A model generated the notes under the pieces. That model made no database searches, was not told the origin of the DNA, and saw only the letters and a program-made list of their open reading frames with translations. Both the position numbers and the translations under genes were made by a program. Of a DNA stretch of 64,000 nt, positions 47,585-56,757 are shown piece by piece (the first letter of the stretch is position 1; each line of letters opens with the position of its first letter). The stretch is from Devosia aurantiaca (GTDB lineage Bacteria > Pseudomonadota > Alphaproteobacteria > Rhizobiales > Devosiaceae), in contig NZ_JAALFG010000001.1 of the NCBI RefSeq assembly GCF_011058215.1, forward strand, positions 253,001 to 317,000, written 5' to 3'.

Positions 47585-48277
47585 TTACGACAGATCGAGC
47601 GTGAGCCGTGGGTCATCCCAATATCGGCTCGCGAAGACGAAGGGCTTGTCCACCTCGACTTGTGGACCTGGGCCAGAGCGCCACCCTATGAATGCACGCT
47701 CGTCGACTGCATCCAAGACCTGCACCACGTCATCTATCCACGCGTTGAGCGGGGCGCCGCCATGTGCCCGATGCCGTCCATTCGCAGCTGCTGCAAGATC
47801 TCGCCACAGGAGCAGGGTTCTGCGCGACCGAACCTCAGGCGGAGCTGCTGCATACGCTTCCGGCTCGACCCTCAGCCTGCGCTGCACCACCAGGACATGA
47901 TGCACCTCGCCCAAGGCACCAGGCGAGCCTGGTCCGAACTGGCGCCATTGCTTCTCCAGCTGCTCAGCGGTCAGAAGGAAGTCCTCGTACTTGCACTCCA
48001 CGATCAGCCTCAGCGGCATGCCGTCCGGCCTGGCGAGATCGATCACCACATCAGGCTCGACCCGATTGCGGATCGGCCACAGGCTGACACGCTTGAGCAG
48101 ACTGCCGGCCTCCACCACGTCGGGCATCAGCCAATTGACGGCGATGCCGCCCTGATCGGGCTCGAAATACCGCAGACCCCCGAAGACGATGTCCGTCATG
48201 AGGTCTTCACGAGGGATCTTCGTCCCACCATGCTTGAGGAATTTCCTGGCCTTGTTGCGCGCTATGGCTTGCAGCAT
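47585..48277 (-). CDS. PD-(D/E)XK-type nuclease-like protein
   Basis: 230 residues from the ATG at 48277 (MLQAIARNKARKFLKHGGTK); an ATG at 48313 is the alternative. NRVEPDVVIDLARPD, then LRLIVECKYEDFLLTAEQLE, is a clear PD-(D/E)XK pattern: an Asp in a strand, then ECK ~17 residues later. TDIVFGGLRYF before it supplies the usual N-terminal helix/strand. It probably cuts DNA, and may be a stand-alone restriction enzyme paired with the following unknown gene. A short minus-strand frame upstream (48262-48519) overlaps its start; I do not list it as a gene. Confidence 0.6.
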   Translation of the reverse strand: MLQAIARNKARKFLKHGGTKIPREDLMTDIVFGGLRYFEPDQGGIAVNWLMPDVVEAGSLLKRVSLWPIRNRVEPDVVIDLARPDGMPLRLIVECKYEDFLLTAEQLEKQWRQFGPGSPGALGEVHHVLVVQRRLRVEPEAYAAAPPEVRSRRTLLLWRDLAAAANGRHRAHGGAPLNAWIDDVVQVLDAVDERAFIGWRSGPGPQVEVDKPFVFASRYWDDPRLTLDLS

Positions 48278-48589
48278 GTACCCACCCGGTTCGCCTGCGG
48301 AGTTGGCATGCATTTCCTTGCAAGCGCAAGGACCGCGACTAAGGACTTGGCGATCCCTTTTTGGACAGGCTCGCAGCGGCAGACTATGCGCCTGATCCCT
48401 GCGTCAGCGCGAAGAAGTTGCGCTGCCGCATGCTGTACCACGCCATCTGCAAGTTTTTGTCGCTCGGGCGACACAGCCTTGGAGTTCAGCCAAATGGACA
48501 CGGCAGTGAATGACCGCACATCGCCCCCTCCTCCTAATGCAAATCTCTGGCCTGTCTCTCCCGCTCCGCCGGCCCCGCGTTCGGCACTC

Positions 48590-48901
48590 TCATCGTCTCT
48601 TGCTCTTGTACTGTGCTGCCGCCATCCAAATCAGCCATCCGGCGAAGGCCCCGATACCGCCTAAGCTCCAGATCTGCATGTCGCGACCAAGGATCGGCAC
48701 TTCGACCTGCCCGAAGACCGGTACGAAAATGCCCCAGAAGAACACAAGGATGCAGGCCACCCAAGCCATCACGAGCAAGCTTTCGAATGGCGCACCATTG
48801 AACTCTTCTGCATATCGAGTTCGCGCATCGGGATCGGTGAAGATCTTCCAGATCCCCACGACGACCAATCCGGTCAGAAAAAGTACGATCAGCGCGCCCA
48901 T
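48590..48901 (-). CDS. Small membrane protein with three hydrophobic segments
   Basis: 103 residues. It starts MGALIVLFLTGLVVVGIWKI, then ESLLVMAWVACILVFFWGIF and SLGGIGAFAGWLIWMAAAQY, with a short charged tail (KSKRR). There are three likely membrane helices with the tail inside. Not recognised. It is isolated between the nuclease-like operon and the integrase region; about 280 bp with no gene follow on the integrase side. Confidence 0.5.
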   Translation of the reverse strand: MGALIVLFLTGLVVVGIWKIFTDPDARTRYAEEFNGAPFESLLVMAWVACILVFFWGIFVPVFGQVEVPILGRDMQIWSLGGIGAFAGWLIWMAAAQYKSKRR

Positions 48902-49181
48902 AGTACAGCCTCGATTGCGCCACTACCGAGACACGCTTCGACGGATCGCACAAGGGTCATATAGACCAGCACAGCGTGCGGTTGAGCTCGGCGTTCAAAT
49001 TGCTCCGACATCTGCACGACGTCGGACTCCACAGGCGTTTCACCGGCCTTGTTAGTCGTCGAGCGCAGAAATTGACGCATTCATCTGACGCTGTTCGACG
49101 AACCACCCCAGCGCGCACCATCCATGGGGCCGCGGACTTAGTCGCAATTCATTGCTAACGCTTCCCGGCTACGGTCGGGCC

Positions 49182-50842
49182 ATGGGTGAAGCTGGCATAA
49201 ACACGCTTTGGAAGCGACCGGAGAACGGCACTTATTATTTCCGGAAAGGTGTTCCGGAAAGGCTCCGGCATCTGATCGGCAAGGCGATGATGCAGGTCTC
49301 GCTGCGCACCAAGGACTTGGCTGTGGCCAAGTCCAAGCATAAGACCGTCGCTGCCGAGGTTGCTACGCAGTGGGCGAAGCTGCAGCAAGTTGAATTCAAG
49401 CCAATCCCAACAACTGCCGACGACCGGCGAACAGTGTCGCTCAGCAGCAAAGAGGTCGCGGCCTTGGCAGGCGAGCTCTACAGAGCGCTGCTGGACAAGC
49501 ATAAGCACGACGCTGGGCCTGCAAAAGAGTGGGAAGCCAAGCTCAAAAAGCTGCAGAACGCCTTGCCGATCACCGACAGATTGCCGGAAGCGGCCAAATG
49601 GACCTTTGGTGGGCCATCTGCGATCCGGCACAACGCCATCGTCTTCTGTTACGAAGACGTTGAAGCTCTCTTGGCCAAGAAAGGCATCGCATTGTCGATG
49701 CCGGACCACCACCGACTCTGCGCCCACGCCGCAAAGGCTCTCGCCCAAGCCTACGAAGTGCTCATCAGACGAGCCAACGGCGACTGGTCTGCGGATCCGC
49801 GAGAAAGCCGATTCCCGCCACCAATCTCTCATACTGGATGGCGCAAGTGGTACGCGGCCTACTGCAAGGCGAAGCTCCCAGAACCTTCATCGCGCAAGCG
49901 TCAGGAAGGCGTCCTCAATGCATTCTTCAACTTCCTTGGCCATGAGATTCCGGAAAGGGTGACCGAGGAGGATGCCAACAGGTGGGTGGAGGCACGGCTC
50001 GAGCTGGTCTCTCGGGCGACCGTTATCAAAGCGGATCTGGCCCATACCAGAAGCTTTTTACCTGGGCCTATGCGAAGCAGCGATTGCCATCGAATCCTTT
50101 TGGCAGGGTCGTGGTCGATCATGTGGACAAGGAAGAGGTCGACGACGAGACTGTCGTGCCGACCATCAAGAAACGCGAGTACTACCTCGGCGAAGCCCGT
50201 AATATTCTTGAGGCAACGCTCGACCCTGTGAAGGGAAAGGTCAGTCTGCACAGCAAGGCCGCCCGGAGGTGGGTGCCATGGTTGTGCGCCTATTCCGGTG
50301 CGCGTGTCGGTGAGATCACTCAGCTGCGCAAAAGCGATGTGTACCAGGCAAAATCTCAGGATGAGACGGAGTTGATCTGGGTGATCATGATCACTCCGGA
50401 AGCCGGGCACGTGAAGGACCACAAGAAGCGCGAAGTCGCCATCCATCCGCACCTGATCGAGCAGGGATTTTTGAAGTTCGCAGAGGCCTCCGAGACCGAG
50501 ACCCTGTTCTTCGACCCGAGCAAGCGTCGTGGAGGGAAGCGAGCGAACCCACAAAGCGCAAAGGCTGGCGAGCGCTTGGCGAAATGGATCAGGAAAGATC
50601 TCAAGATCACCGATCCTGAGATTTCTCCTAATCATGCATGGCGACATCGCTTCCGAAGCCTGCTGATGAACCGTGTGCATCCACAGGTGCTGGACGGTAT
50701 CGATGGTCATGCGCCGGCCTCAGAAGGCCAGAAGTACGGCAGAGTCTGGCCGGAGGTAAGCCTCGCCGCTGTATCCCTTATCGAGCCTTACCGCTTTGAC
50801 GGACGAGAGCTTCTCCACAGGCCGGATGATACTCCCAGCTGA
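49182..50842 (+). CDS. Tyrosine recombinase 1 of a related pair (frameshift)
   Basis: About 553 residues after one repair near 50058 (1661 bp, one short). The N-terminal domain begins NGTYYFRKGVPERLRHLIGK (DUF6538-like 'arm' start). The core shows YSGARVGEITQL (first Arg), HAWRHRFRSL (HxxR), IDGHAPASEG and QKYGRVW with the Tyr nucleophile. It is clearly homologous to the integrase at 52.4-54.0 kb but points the other way. Start at 49182 (MGEAGINTLW). Its own att sites are not visible, so it may be an older or captured copy. Confidence 0.8.
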
Positions 50843-50858
50843 AATTGCAGCTCTGGAT

Positions 50859-51578
50859 TTAAGGAAGATGGAAATCGTCGAGCTCCGGTGGAGAGACTGG
50901 AGGGTACTCATCCGGCGTCTCGCTCAGAGTTCCAGTTATTACAAGAGCCTTGATCTGGATCAGGCGCCAGAGCGGAAGACTGGGCAGGAAGTCGTCGAGC
51001 GCTTCTTCCAATTGCCATGACTCAGTGATGACGCGCCCTTCCTGTTCGAAGATGTCTGCCGGCACACGGAAGGTCTTGCCATACCGCCTGTAGTGGGCAA
51101 GGAACTCGCGGTACTCATCGAGCTTGGCTTGCACGTCCTGCGCCATCTTGCGCTTCCGAAATGCCTGTTCACGCCTGACCAAGGCCTCGCGCGAGAGCCC
51201 GTTCACCCTGGGCGCCAAGTGGCAAACCTCTTGCGATTTCCCAAAATCGGGAACAAATTTCACACCGTATTTTGCGCGCGTCCACGTCAGGATTCCGTCG
51301 CGCTCCTCGACTTCCACCAAACCCCAGAACTGCGCCCAACGCAAAAGATCGGCCACTTCTACAGGCTCGTACCGCTCGGGATAAAAGGCCAAACCGTGTT
51401 CTAACGCTGACTTCGCGTCCAGGCGATGGGCACCATCGAACAACCGGTCCAGCCGACGATCCCAAATATGGTACAAATGGGATTTGAGCACGCCCAGCCG
51501 TCCTCCATTGCGATACCTGTTCTCCATTTCCGTGATTTCGTTTTCAGTCACCCACCAGGTCAAATGTCTCTTAGGCAT
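50859..51578 (-). CDS. Unknown paralogue A, integrase-linked
   Basis: 239 residues. A paralogue of the next gene: DRRLDRLFDGAHRLDAKSAL aligns with DRDLDRLFERTGRIDARQAV, ADLLRWAQFWGLVEVEERDG with AELLRWAEQQGIVERIEVDG, and WQLEEALDDFLPSLPLWRLI with WQLEEALDGLLAQLPLYRLI. It is helical, with no known domain and no membrane segment. It overlaps the upstream gene by 8 bp and so belongs to the integrase operon reading inward from the tRNA. A role as recombination directionality factor or element maintenance factor is possible but unproven. It converges with integrase 1, with 16 bp between stops. Confidence 0.5.
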   Translation of the reverse strand: MPKRHLTWWVTENEITEMENRYRNGGRLGVLKSHLYHIWDRRLDRLFDGAHRLDAKSALEHGLAFYPERYEPVEVADLLRWAQFWGLVEVEERDGILTWTRAKYGVKFVPDFGKSQEVCHLAPRVNGLSREALVRREQAFRKRKMAQDVQAKLDEYREFLAHYRRYGKTFRVPADIFEQEGRVITESWQLEEALDDFLPSLPLWRLIQIKALVITGTLSETPDEYPPVSPPELDDFHLP

Positions 51579-52368
51579 GCTCGTTCTCGCTAACCGGTGA
51601 TGGACAAGACGGGATCGGGAGACGCCGCTGCGGACCTAGTGGCAGTCCGGCACCCAACCAGTGGTAGATGCTTCTGGAGTTACTGATCCTCTTGGAACAA
51701 AGATCAGAGGTTGCGGTAGTTGATGCATGGCGACTGACGGCATCGACAATCTGGATCAGGCGGTAAAGCGGTAGCTGTGCCAGCAGGCCATCGAGCGCCT
51801 CTTCCAATTGCCACGCACAGTCGCTGGTCGAACCATTGCGGTCGAAAACCTCCTGTACCACACGCGTCGACCCGCTCATTCTGCTGATTAGATTGCACAG
51901 CCTATCGAGGTGTCGGTCGGACTGTTTCTGCAACTTGCGCGCTCTTAGATCGGCTTCCTGCGAGACCAGAGCATCGATCGAGGGTACCTCACTCAGCGGT
52001 TGCACGGTTCGAATATCCAGCGAAAGCGAGAGGCGGGGAATGAAGGTCACACCATGACGAAGTCGTTGCCAGGTGTTTTCACCGTCTACTTCGATGCGCT
52101 CGACGATCCCCTGCTGCTCCGCCCAGCGCAATAGTTCAGCTGCCATCGCCGGTTTGTAAGTGGGTTGGCCGATGGACAAACTGCGTTGGACTGCCTGTCT
52201 CGCATCGATACGGCCCGTGCGCTCGAACAAGCGGTCCAAATCTCGGTCAGAGCCGTAGAAGTCGCTTGGATTATAGGGCCAGACCGAGCGAATTCGACTG
52301 ATCCAGTAGGCAGCGTTGAACAGCCAAACGTTCGCAACACTGACGCCATCGCAAGGCCGAGATCTCAT
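51571..52368 (-). CDS. Unknown paralogue B, integrase-linked
   Basis: 265 residues from the ATG at 52368, which overlaps the integrase stop (ATGA). An in-frame start at 52431 would lie wholly within the integrase gene and is less likely. It is homologous over most of its length to the next gene (see that entry) but with a longer C-terminus (CSKRISNSRSIYHWLGAGLP). Helical; not recognised. Expression would follow integrase expression directly. Confidence 0.5.
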   Translation of the reverse strand: MRSRPCDGVSVANVWLFNAAYWISRIRSVWPYNPSDFYGSDRDLDRLFERTGRIDARQAVQRSLSIGQPTYKPAMAAELLRWAEQQGIVERIEVDGENTWQRLRHGVTFIPRLSLSLDIRTVQPLSEVPSIDALVSQEADLRARKLQKQSDRHLDRLCNLISRMSGSTRVVQEVFDRNGSTSDCAWQLEEALDGLLAQLPLYRLIQIVDAVSRHASTTATSDLCSKRISNSRSIYHWLGAGLPLGPQRRLPIPSCPSPVSENEHA

Positions 52369-53973
52369 ACCGAGCCTCCCAAACGATAGGCCGGGATCGT
52401 TGAAACCGCGGCTAGCATCACCTCGGGCCATGCCGTGCCATAGCTCTGCCCCACCGTCTTGCTGGCATGGCCATCGATACGATCGATGATTTGTTCCTGG
52501 ACGCCCGCAGCAAGAAGGCTAGAGCGGAAAAGGTGTCGCCAGCCATGGTTGGGATCGACGCCGGTGTCGGTAATGCCCACAGTGTGGCGCACCCAGTGGG
52601 CCAGGCTCTCACCGACCTTTTTGTACTGCGGGTTGGCATCAGAGCCGCCGCGACGACGCTCGGGATCATAGAAGAGGTGCCTCCCGGCGCGGGACTCGAC
52701 GTACTTGATGAAGCCCTGTTCAATAAGATGGGGATGCAACGCAACCCAACGCGCCTTACGATTCTTGACGGTCCCCGCTTCGGGAGTAAGACGGATGCAC
52801 CAGATCAGTTGGCCGTTGCGGGACCTGCGCTCCTTAACGTCTTCGGCCCGAGCCTGGGAGACCTCGTTCACCCGCGCTCCGGAGTAGCACATGATCCAAG
52901 GCATCCAGCGCCGAGCTGCCAGGCCTTCTTCGGTCAGGTTCTTGGTGCGCGGCAGCATGGTGGCCCGGAGGATGCGCTCGGCCTCATCCTGGTCGAATTC
53001 GCGATCGCGCAGCACGTCCTCTTCCGGCACGATGACCTTCGAATTCTCGAATGGCTGATGCGCGACACGCTTCTTGCGCTTCGCCCAGATGAAGAGGGTC
53101 TTGGGATGCGCCATGTCCGCGTCGCGGACAGTGCGCGGGGACACGACGCCAAGCCGATGCTGGATCCAGCGCTCAGCATCGGCTTCGGTGACCTGTTCCA
53201 TGTCATCGTGGCCGAGGAAGCCGAAGAACGCTGAAAGAACGCCAGTCTGGCGCTTGATGCTGGATGCGGCCGGCTTGGCTTCGGCCAAGTAGTCTTGATG
53301 AACGTCGCGCCAGGATACCCGGGCACGCACTTGCCTGCTTTTACCGATGACATTGGGTTCGGGGAAGCGGCCCGCATCGGGATCGGGGCTGATGTCGCCG
53401 CTCGCTCGCTTGGCAAGTTCGCGGTAGGCCTGCGCCAAGGCAGCCGCAGCAGACATGTGCAACCGTGAGAGCGACTGCTGATCGGTCCGGATGCCGAGAA
53501 GTCTCCAGCATTTCGCTCACGCGTCCTCCGACGAGGCGCGCAGCCATGCTGGACGGGGTAAATGCATAGGTGTTGCCAAAGGGACGCTGGACGATTTCCG
53601 ACGCCGGGGACAATACCGCCTGAGCCTGGCGCAGCTTGCCAAGCCAATAGTCGCGATCGACAGGATCGTCGCCATATCGCGACATCAGCAAGTGATAGAG
53701 CCTGCCCGCCAATGCGTCGATCTCCTGACTGGAGAGCGACTTGGGCGGAGCCTCCCCATTGGCCGCCGCGAGTTCCTGCTCGGCCCAATCGGCTTCGATC
53801 TGCGCTGCCATTTCTGCATGCAGCCTGCGCGCCGTCACCGGATCCCTCGTGCCAAGCGAGACTTTCACCTCGCGCTTCCCGATCAAGGAGCGGAGACGTT
53901 CCGGAACGACCTTCCTGAACTGATAGATACCGGTGCGCGGATGCACCGACGGACGCACTGCGGAAACGACCAC
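52365..53973 (-). CDS. Tyrosine recombinase 2, the likely island integrase (frameshift)
   Basis: About 536 residues. It starts GTG at 53973, 84 bp from the att repeat in tRNA-Ser, and reads into the island, the standard placing for the resident integrase. N-terminal: HPRTGIYQFRKVVPERLRSL. Core: YSGARVNEVSQA (first Arg), HGWRHLFRSS (HxxR), IDGHASKTVG, QSYGTAW with the Tyr. The two parts are in different frames that meet near 53490 (length off by one). The upstream GTACCA pair lies just in front of the start, so the integrase may repress its own promoter while bound to its arm sites. Confidence 0.85.
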
Positions 53974-53976
53974 TTT

Positions 53977-53995
53977 GTACCACTCCTTTGTACCA
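53977..53995. repeat. Right-end GTACCA pair, putative integrase arm site
   Basis: GTACCA at 53977 and 53990, 13 bp apart, the same motif, spacing and strand as the pair at 2972-2990. It lies between the integrase start (53973) and attR. The segment CTTTGTACCA itself is repeated after CTC, and the second copy continues into AAAGG, giving partial dyad symmetry. Confidence 0.55.
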
Positions 53996-54056
53996 AAGGC
54001 GGGCTCAAAAGTCTCGGATTTGCTGGGTTCCTAGCGTTTCTGCCGGTCTCGAACAG

Positions 54057-54076
54057 AAGTGGCGGAGAGAGAGGGA
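54057..54076. repeat. attR: 20-bp repeat within the tRNA-Ser 3' end
   Basis: Identical to 2887-2906. It covers three bases beyond the CCA plus the 3' acceptor strand and the first bases of the T arm. The tRNA is complete here, so the island kept it functional by supplying the 3' end. Confidence 0.88.
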
Positions 54077-54149
54077 TTCGAACCCCCGATGGAGTTGCCC
54101 CCATGCCGCATTTCGAGTGCGGTGCATTCAACCGCTCTGCCATCTCTCC
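54060..54149 (-). tRNA. tRNA-Ser (anticodon CGA)
   Basis: A 90-nt tRNA with the long variable arm of serine tRNAs. The acceptor stem GGAGAGA pairs with TCTCTCC, followed by discriminator G and an encoded CCA. The anticodon stem CCGCA/TGCGG frames the loop CTCGAAA, anticodon CGA, which reads UCG. The T loop is TTCGAAT. The 3' end serves as the island attachment site. Confidence 0.95.
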
Positions 54150-54314
54150 GCGAGATCGAGGGCGCCCGGAGGCGCTGCTGGTCGATACGGGGCGGCTTAT
54201 CGCATAAGGGTCGAACGGCTGCAACTGTCTTGTCTCACGTTTTCGTTTGCGCGGCACCAAACGGTGTCTGGTGCGTTTGCCGCGCGAGAACATCCGTAAA
54301 ACAGGGAGAAGACA

Positions 54315-55058
54315 ATGGTTTCGCGTCGAATGGTGGTGGCTGGAATGGCGGCTTTGCCTGTCTTGGGAATGGTACGCGTTTCGGCGCAGGAAACAGATAC
54401 GGTCGCGACCAGCGAGGGTGACCTCGTGATCCATCCGGTGGATCACGCAAGCCTGGTCCTGACCTGGGGCGACCAAGCCATCTATGTGGATCCGGTCGGC
54501 GGCGCCGCGCTTTATGAGGGCCTGCCCGCCGCAACGGCCATCCTCATCACCCATGGTCATGGCGACCACTTCGACGTGCCAACGCTCGAGGCTATCGCTG
54601 GCGACGCGGTGCTCGTGACCAACCAGGACGTCTTCGAGCAATTGCCCCAAGCCCTCAAGGCAAACTCGACTTCCATGGCCAATGGCGACCAAGGCACCGT
54701 GGTGGATCTGCCGATCCGCGCCATTGCCGCGCACAACACCACGGCCGACCGCATGCAGTATCATCCGGTGGGCGTCGGCAACGGTTATGTCCTCACATTC
54801 GGCGACCAGCAGGTCTACATTGCCGGCGACACCGAGCCGACCGATGACATGCTGGCGCTGACCGATATCGACATCGCCTTCCTGCCCATGAACCTGCCCT
54901 ATACGATGACGCCGGAACAGGCGGCAGAAGCCATCAATACCTTCAAGCCCAAGGTGGTTTACCCCTACCACTATGGCGACAGCGACCTCAGCGTGCTCGA
55001 AGGCCTGGTGGAAGGCGACACGGAAGTGCGTCTCCGCAACTGGTATCCCAACGCCTGA
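54315..55058 (+). CDS. Secreted MBL-fold metal-dependent hydrolase
   Basis: 247 residues with a signal peptide (MVSRRMVVAGMAALPVLGMV, ending near VSAQ). UlaG-like metallo-beta-lactamase fold: LVIHPVDHASLVLTWGDQAI, AILITHGHGDHFDVPT (the zinc-binding HxHxDH), AIAAHNTTADRM (third His), YIAGDTEPTDDM (bridging Asp) and VVYPYHYGDSD (last His). It is probably an exported hydrolase of unknown substrate. It is the first chromosomal gene after the island. A 222-bp intergenic region without features separates it from rplU. Confidence 0.85.
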   Translation: MVSRRMVVAGMAALPVLGMVRVSAQETDTVATSEGDLVIHPVDHASLVLTWGDQAIYVDPVGGAALYEGLPAATAILITHGHGDHFDVPTLEAIAGDAVLVTNQDVFEQLPQALKANSTSMANGDQGTVVDLPIRAIAAHNTTADRMQYHPVGVGNGYVLTFGDQQVYIAGDTEPTDDMLALTDIDIAFLPMNLPYTMTPEQAAEAINTFKPKVVYPYHYGDSDLSVLEGLVEGDTEVRLRNWYPNA

Positions 55059-55280
55059 CCTGTCATCAATTGGCTTGACTCTGCGGGCTCCTGCCCCGAT
55101 AAGCCACACGATCTGCGCTCCGGTTCTGCCGGCGCGCCGATTTTGTTTGAAAACGCTGCTCGAGGCTGCCGGCTGAATTTTTTGGCCCACAATTCGAAAA
55201 GCCCGCGGATCTGGCACGAAAGCCGCGGCGCCACAGAGCGCGACAGATAGGGACCGGTTGGACCACCAATCGGCAATTGC

Positions 55281-55823
55281 ATGACTTTCGCCGTTATCAA
55301 GACGGGCGGGAAGCAGTATAAAGTTGCTGCCAACGACCTGATCAAAATCGAAAAGCTCGAGGCTTCGGCCGGGGACATCGTCACCTTCGACCAGGTCCTC
55401 ATGGTGGGCGACACCATCGGCCTGCCGCTGGTGGAAGGCGCCCTGGTCGCCGGCGAGCTGGTCGAGACCCGCAAGTCCAAGACCGTCATCATCTTCAAGA
55501 AGCGCGCCGCCGCCACAGATTCGCGCCGCCGCAACGGTCACCGCCAGCTGCTCTCCACCGTCCGGATCACCGAGATCCTGACCGGCGGCGCCCAGCCGAC
55601 CGCGCGCGCTGCCGCCGCAACCGACACGACCCCGTCCGTGACGGAGCAGGCTGCGCCCAAGAAGGCAAGCAAGGCAACCGAAGCCGAAGCCACCACGGCT
55701 GAAGCACCGGCCAAGAAGGCTTCTGCAAAGAAGGCCGCTGCCGCCACCGAAGACACCGCCGCTGAAAAGCCGGCGAAGAAGGCCGCGGCCAAGAAGACCG
55801 CTCCCAAGGCCGACCAGGAATAA
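55281..55823 (+). CDS. rplU: Ribosomal protein L21 with Lys/Ala-rich tail
   Basis: 180 residues, whereas L21 is usually ~100-105. The first ~100 residues are typical L21 (FAVIKTGGKQYKVAANDLIK, then TVIIFKKRAAATDSRRRNGH and TVRITEILTGG). From about residue 105 there is an Ala/Lys/Glu/Thr-rich extension (for example KKASAKKAAAATEDTAAEKP). Such tails occur on L21 in some alphaproteobacteria. It is a 50S component, first gene of the operon with rpmA. Confidence 0.95.
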   Translation: MTFAVIKTGGKQYKVAANDLIKIEKLEASAGDIVTFDQVLMVGDTIGLPLVEGALVAGELVETRKSKTVIIFKKRAAATDSRRRNGHRQLLSTVRITEILTGGAQPTARAAAATDTTPSVTEQAAPKKASKATEAEATTAEAPAKKASAKKAAAATEDTAAEKPAKKAAAKKTAPKADQE

Positions 55824-55837
55824 GAGGAACTTAGACC

Positions 55838-56104
55838 ATGGCACATAAAAAAGCAGGCGGTTCATCCCGCAACGGTCGTGATACCGCTGGCCGCCGCCTC
55901 GGCGTCAAGAAGTTCGGCGGCGAAGCTGTGATCGCCGGCAACATCATCATCCGCCAGCGTGGCACTAAGTGGGCTCCGGGCACCGGCGTTGGCCTTGGCA
56001 AGGACCACACCATTTTCGCACTTGTCGACGGCACCGTCGCGTTCCGAACCCGTGCGAATTCTAAAGTACACGTGTCTGTCGTCCCGGCAGAGGCCGCCGA
56101 ATAA
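55838..56104 (+). CDS. rpmA: Ribosomal protein L27
   Basis: 88 residues, normal length: [20 protein letters not shown], then [20 protein letters not shown] and [13 protein letters not shown]. The N-terminus reaches the peptidyl-transferase centre in the 50S subunit. It starts 14 bp after the rplU stop with AAGAGGAA upstream. A strong terminator follows 71 bp after its stop. Confidence 0.97.
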   Translation: MAHKKAGGSSRNGRDTAGRRLGVKKFGGEAVIAGNIIIRQRGTKWAPGTGVGLGKDHTIFALVDGTVAFRTRANSKVHVSVVPAEAAE

Positions 56105-56175
56105 TCCGGCAGGTCTTACAAACCCAGCCGGTGACCAGTTCCCCGGCTTGGCGTTTAGCAGCGTAGTGCAAATGC

Positions 56176-56206
56176 AAAGGGGGACCGGTCAGCCGGTCCC
56201 CCTTTT
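56176..56206 (+). terminator. Intrinsic terminator after rpmA
   Basis: AAAGGGGGACCGG, loop TCAG, CCGGTCCCCCTTTT: a perfect 13-bp stem ending in T bases, right after the rplU-rpmA pair. The stem is symmetric, so it could work in either direction. Confidence 0.85.
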
Positions 56207-56229
56207 CGTTTCCAGGAGCACGCCGCCAA

Positions 56230-56757
56230 ATGACCACGATCAAGGATCGCCTGCCGACCACCATCCATACCGGGCGCCTGGTCCTCACCACCCCGACCAT
56301 GGCCCATGCTCCGGCCATTGCGGCATTGGCGAACAACGAAAACGTCCATCGATGGCTGGCGCGGCTGCCCTTTCCTTATGGGGTCGAGGATGCTCGCATG
56401 TTCGTCGAAGAGTTCGCTTCCAGCGATGCCGAATGCTGCTTCGCGATTTTGCGAGACGGCGAATTCGTTGGGGTTGTGGGGTTGAGCTTGGTCCCCGGCG
56501 AACCGCCGGAACTGGGCTATTGGCTGGGCGAGCCGTTCTGGGGTCTTGGCTATGCAACCGAGGCAGCGCAGGCAGTCGTCGAGGCGGCACGAGCGAACGG
56601 CGCGACTGCAGTGCGGTCGCGAGCCCTGGCCGACAATCGCGGGTCGCGCAATGTGTTGCGCAAAGCCGGCTTTCGCGAAACCCACGAAGGCATCGAAAGC
56701 AAAGGCAACTGCACCGGCAAGCCGACCGTCTATCTGCATCAGGACTTATCAAGATGA
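56230..56757 (+). CDS. GNAT-family N-acetyltransferase 1
   Basis: 175 residues. RimJ/RimL-type GNAT: TGRLVLTTPTMAHAPAIAAL, then CCFAILRDGEFVGVVGLSLV, LGYWLGEPFWGLGYATEAAQ (the acetyl-CoA loop Q/R-x-x-G-x-G/A equivalent) and NVLRKAGF at the end. It transfers acetyl groups from acetyl-CoA to an amine, possibly a ribosomal protein N-terminus. It is 24 bp after the rpmA terminator, so it has its own promoter. Its stop overlaps the next start (ATGA). Confidence 0.85.
   Translation: MTTIKDRLPTTIHTGRLVLTTPTMAHAPAIAALANNENVHRWLARLPFPYGVEDARMFVEEFASSDAECCFAILRDGEFVGVVGLSLVPGEPPELGYWLGEPFWGLGYATEAAQAVVEAARANGATAVRSRALADNRGSRNVLRKAGFRETHEGIESKGNCTGKPTVYLHQDLSR

Noticed and set aside
48262-48519. Minus-strand 85-codon frame before the PD-(D/E)XK gene
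   Set aside because: No family features and no ribosome site, and it overlaps the supported start; coding status could not be decided.
53883-55865. A 660-codon minus-strand ORF over tRNA-Ser, the MBL gene and rplU
   Set aside because: It runs through a tRNA and two well-supported genes, and its product is low-complexity Gly/Leu-rich sequence.
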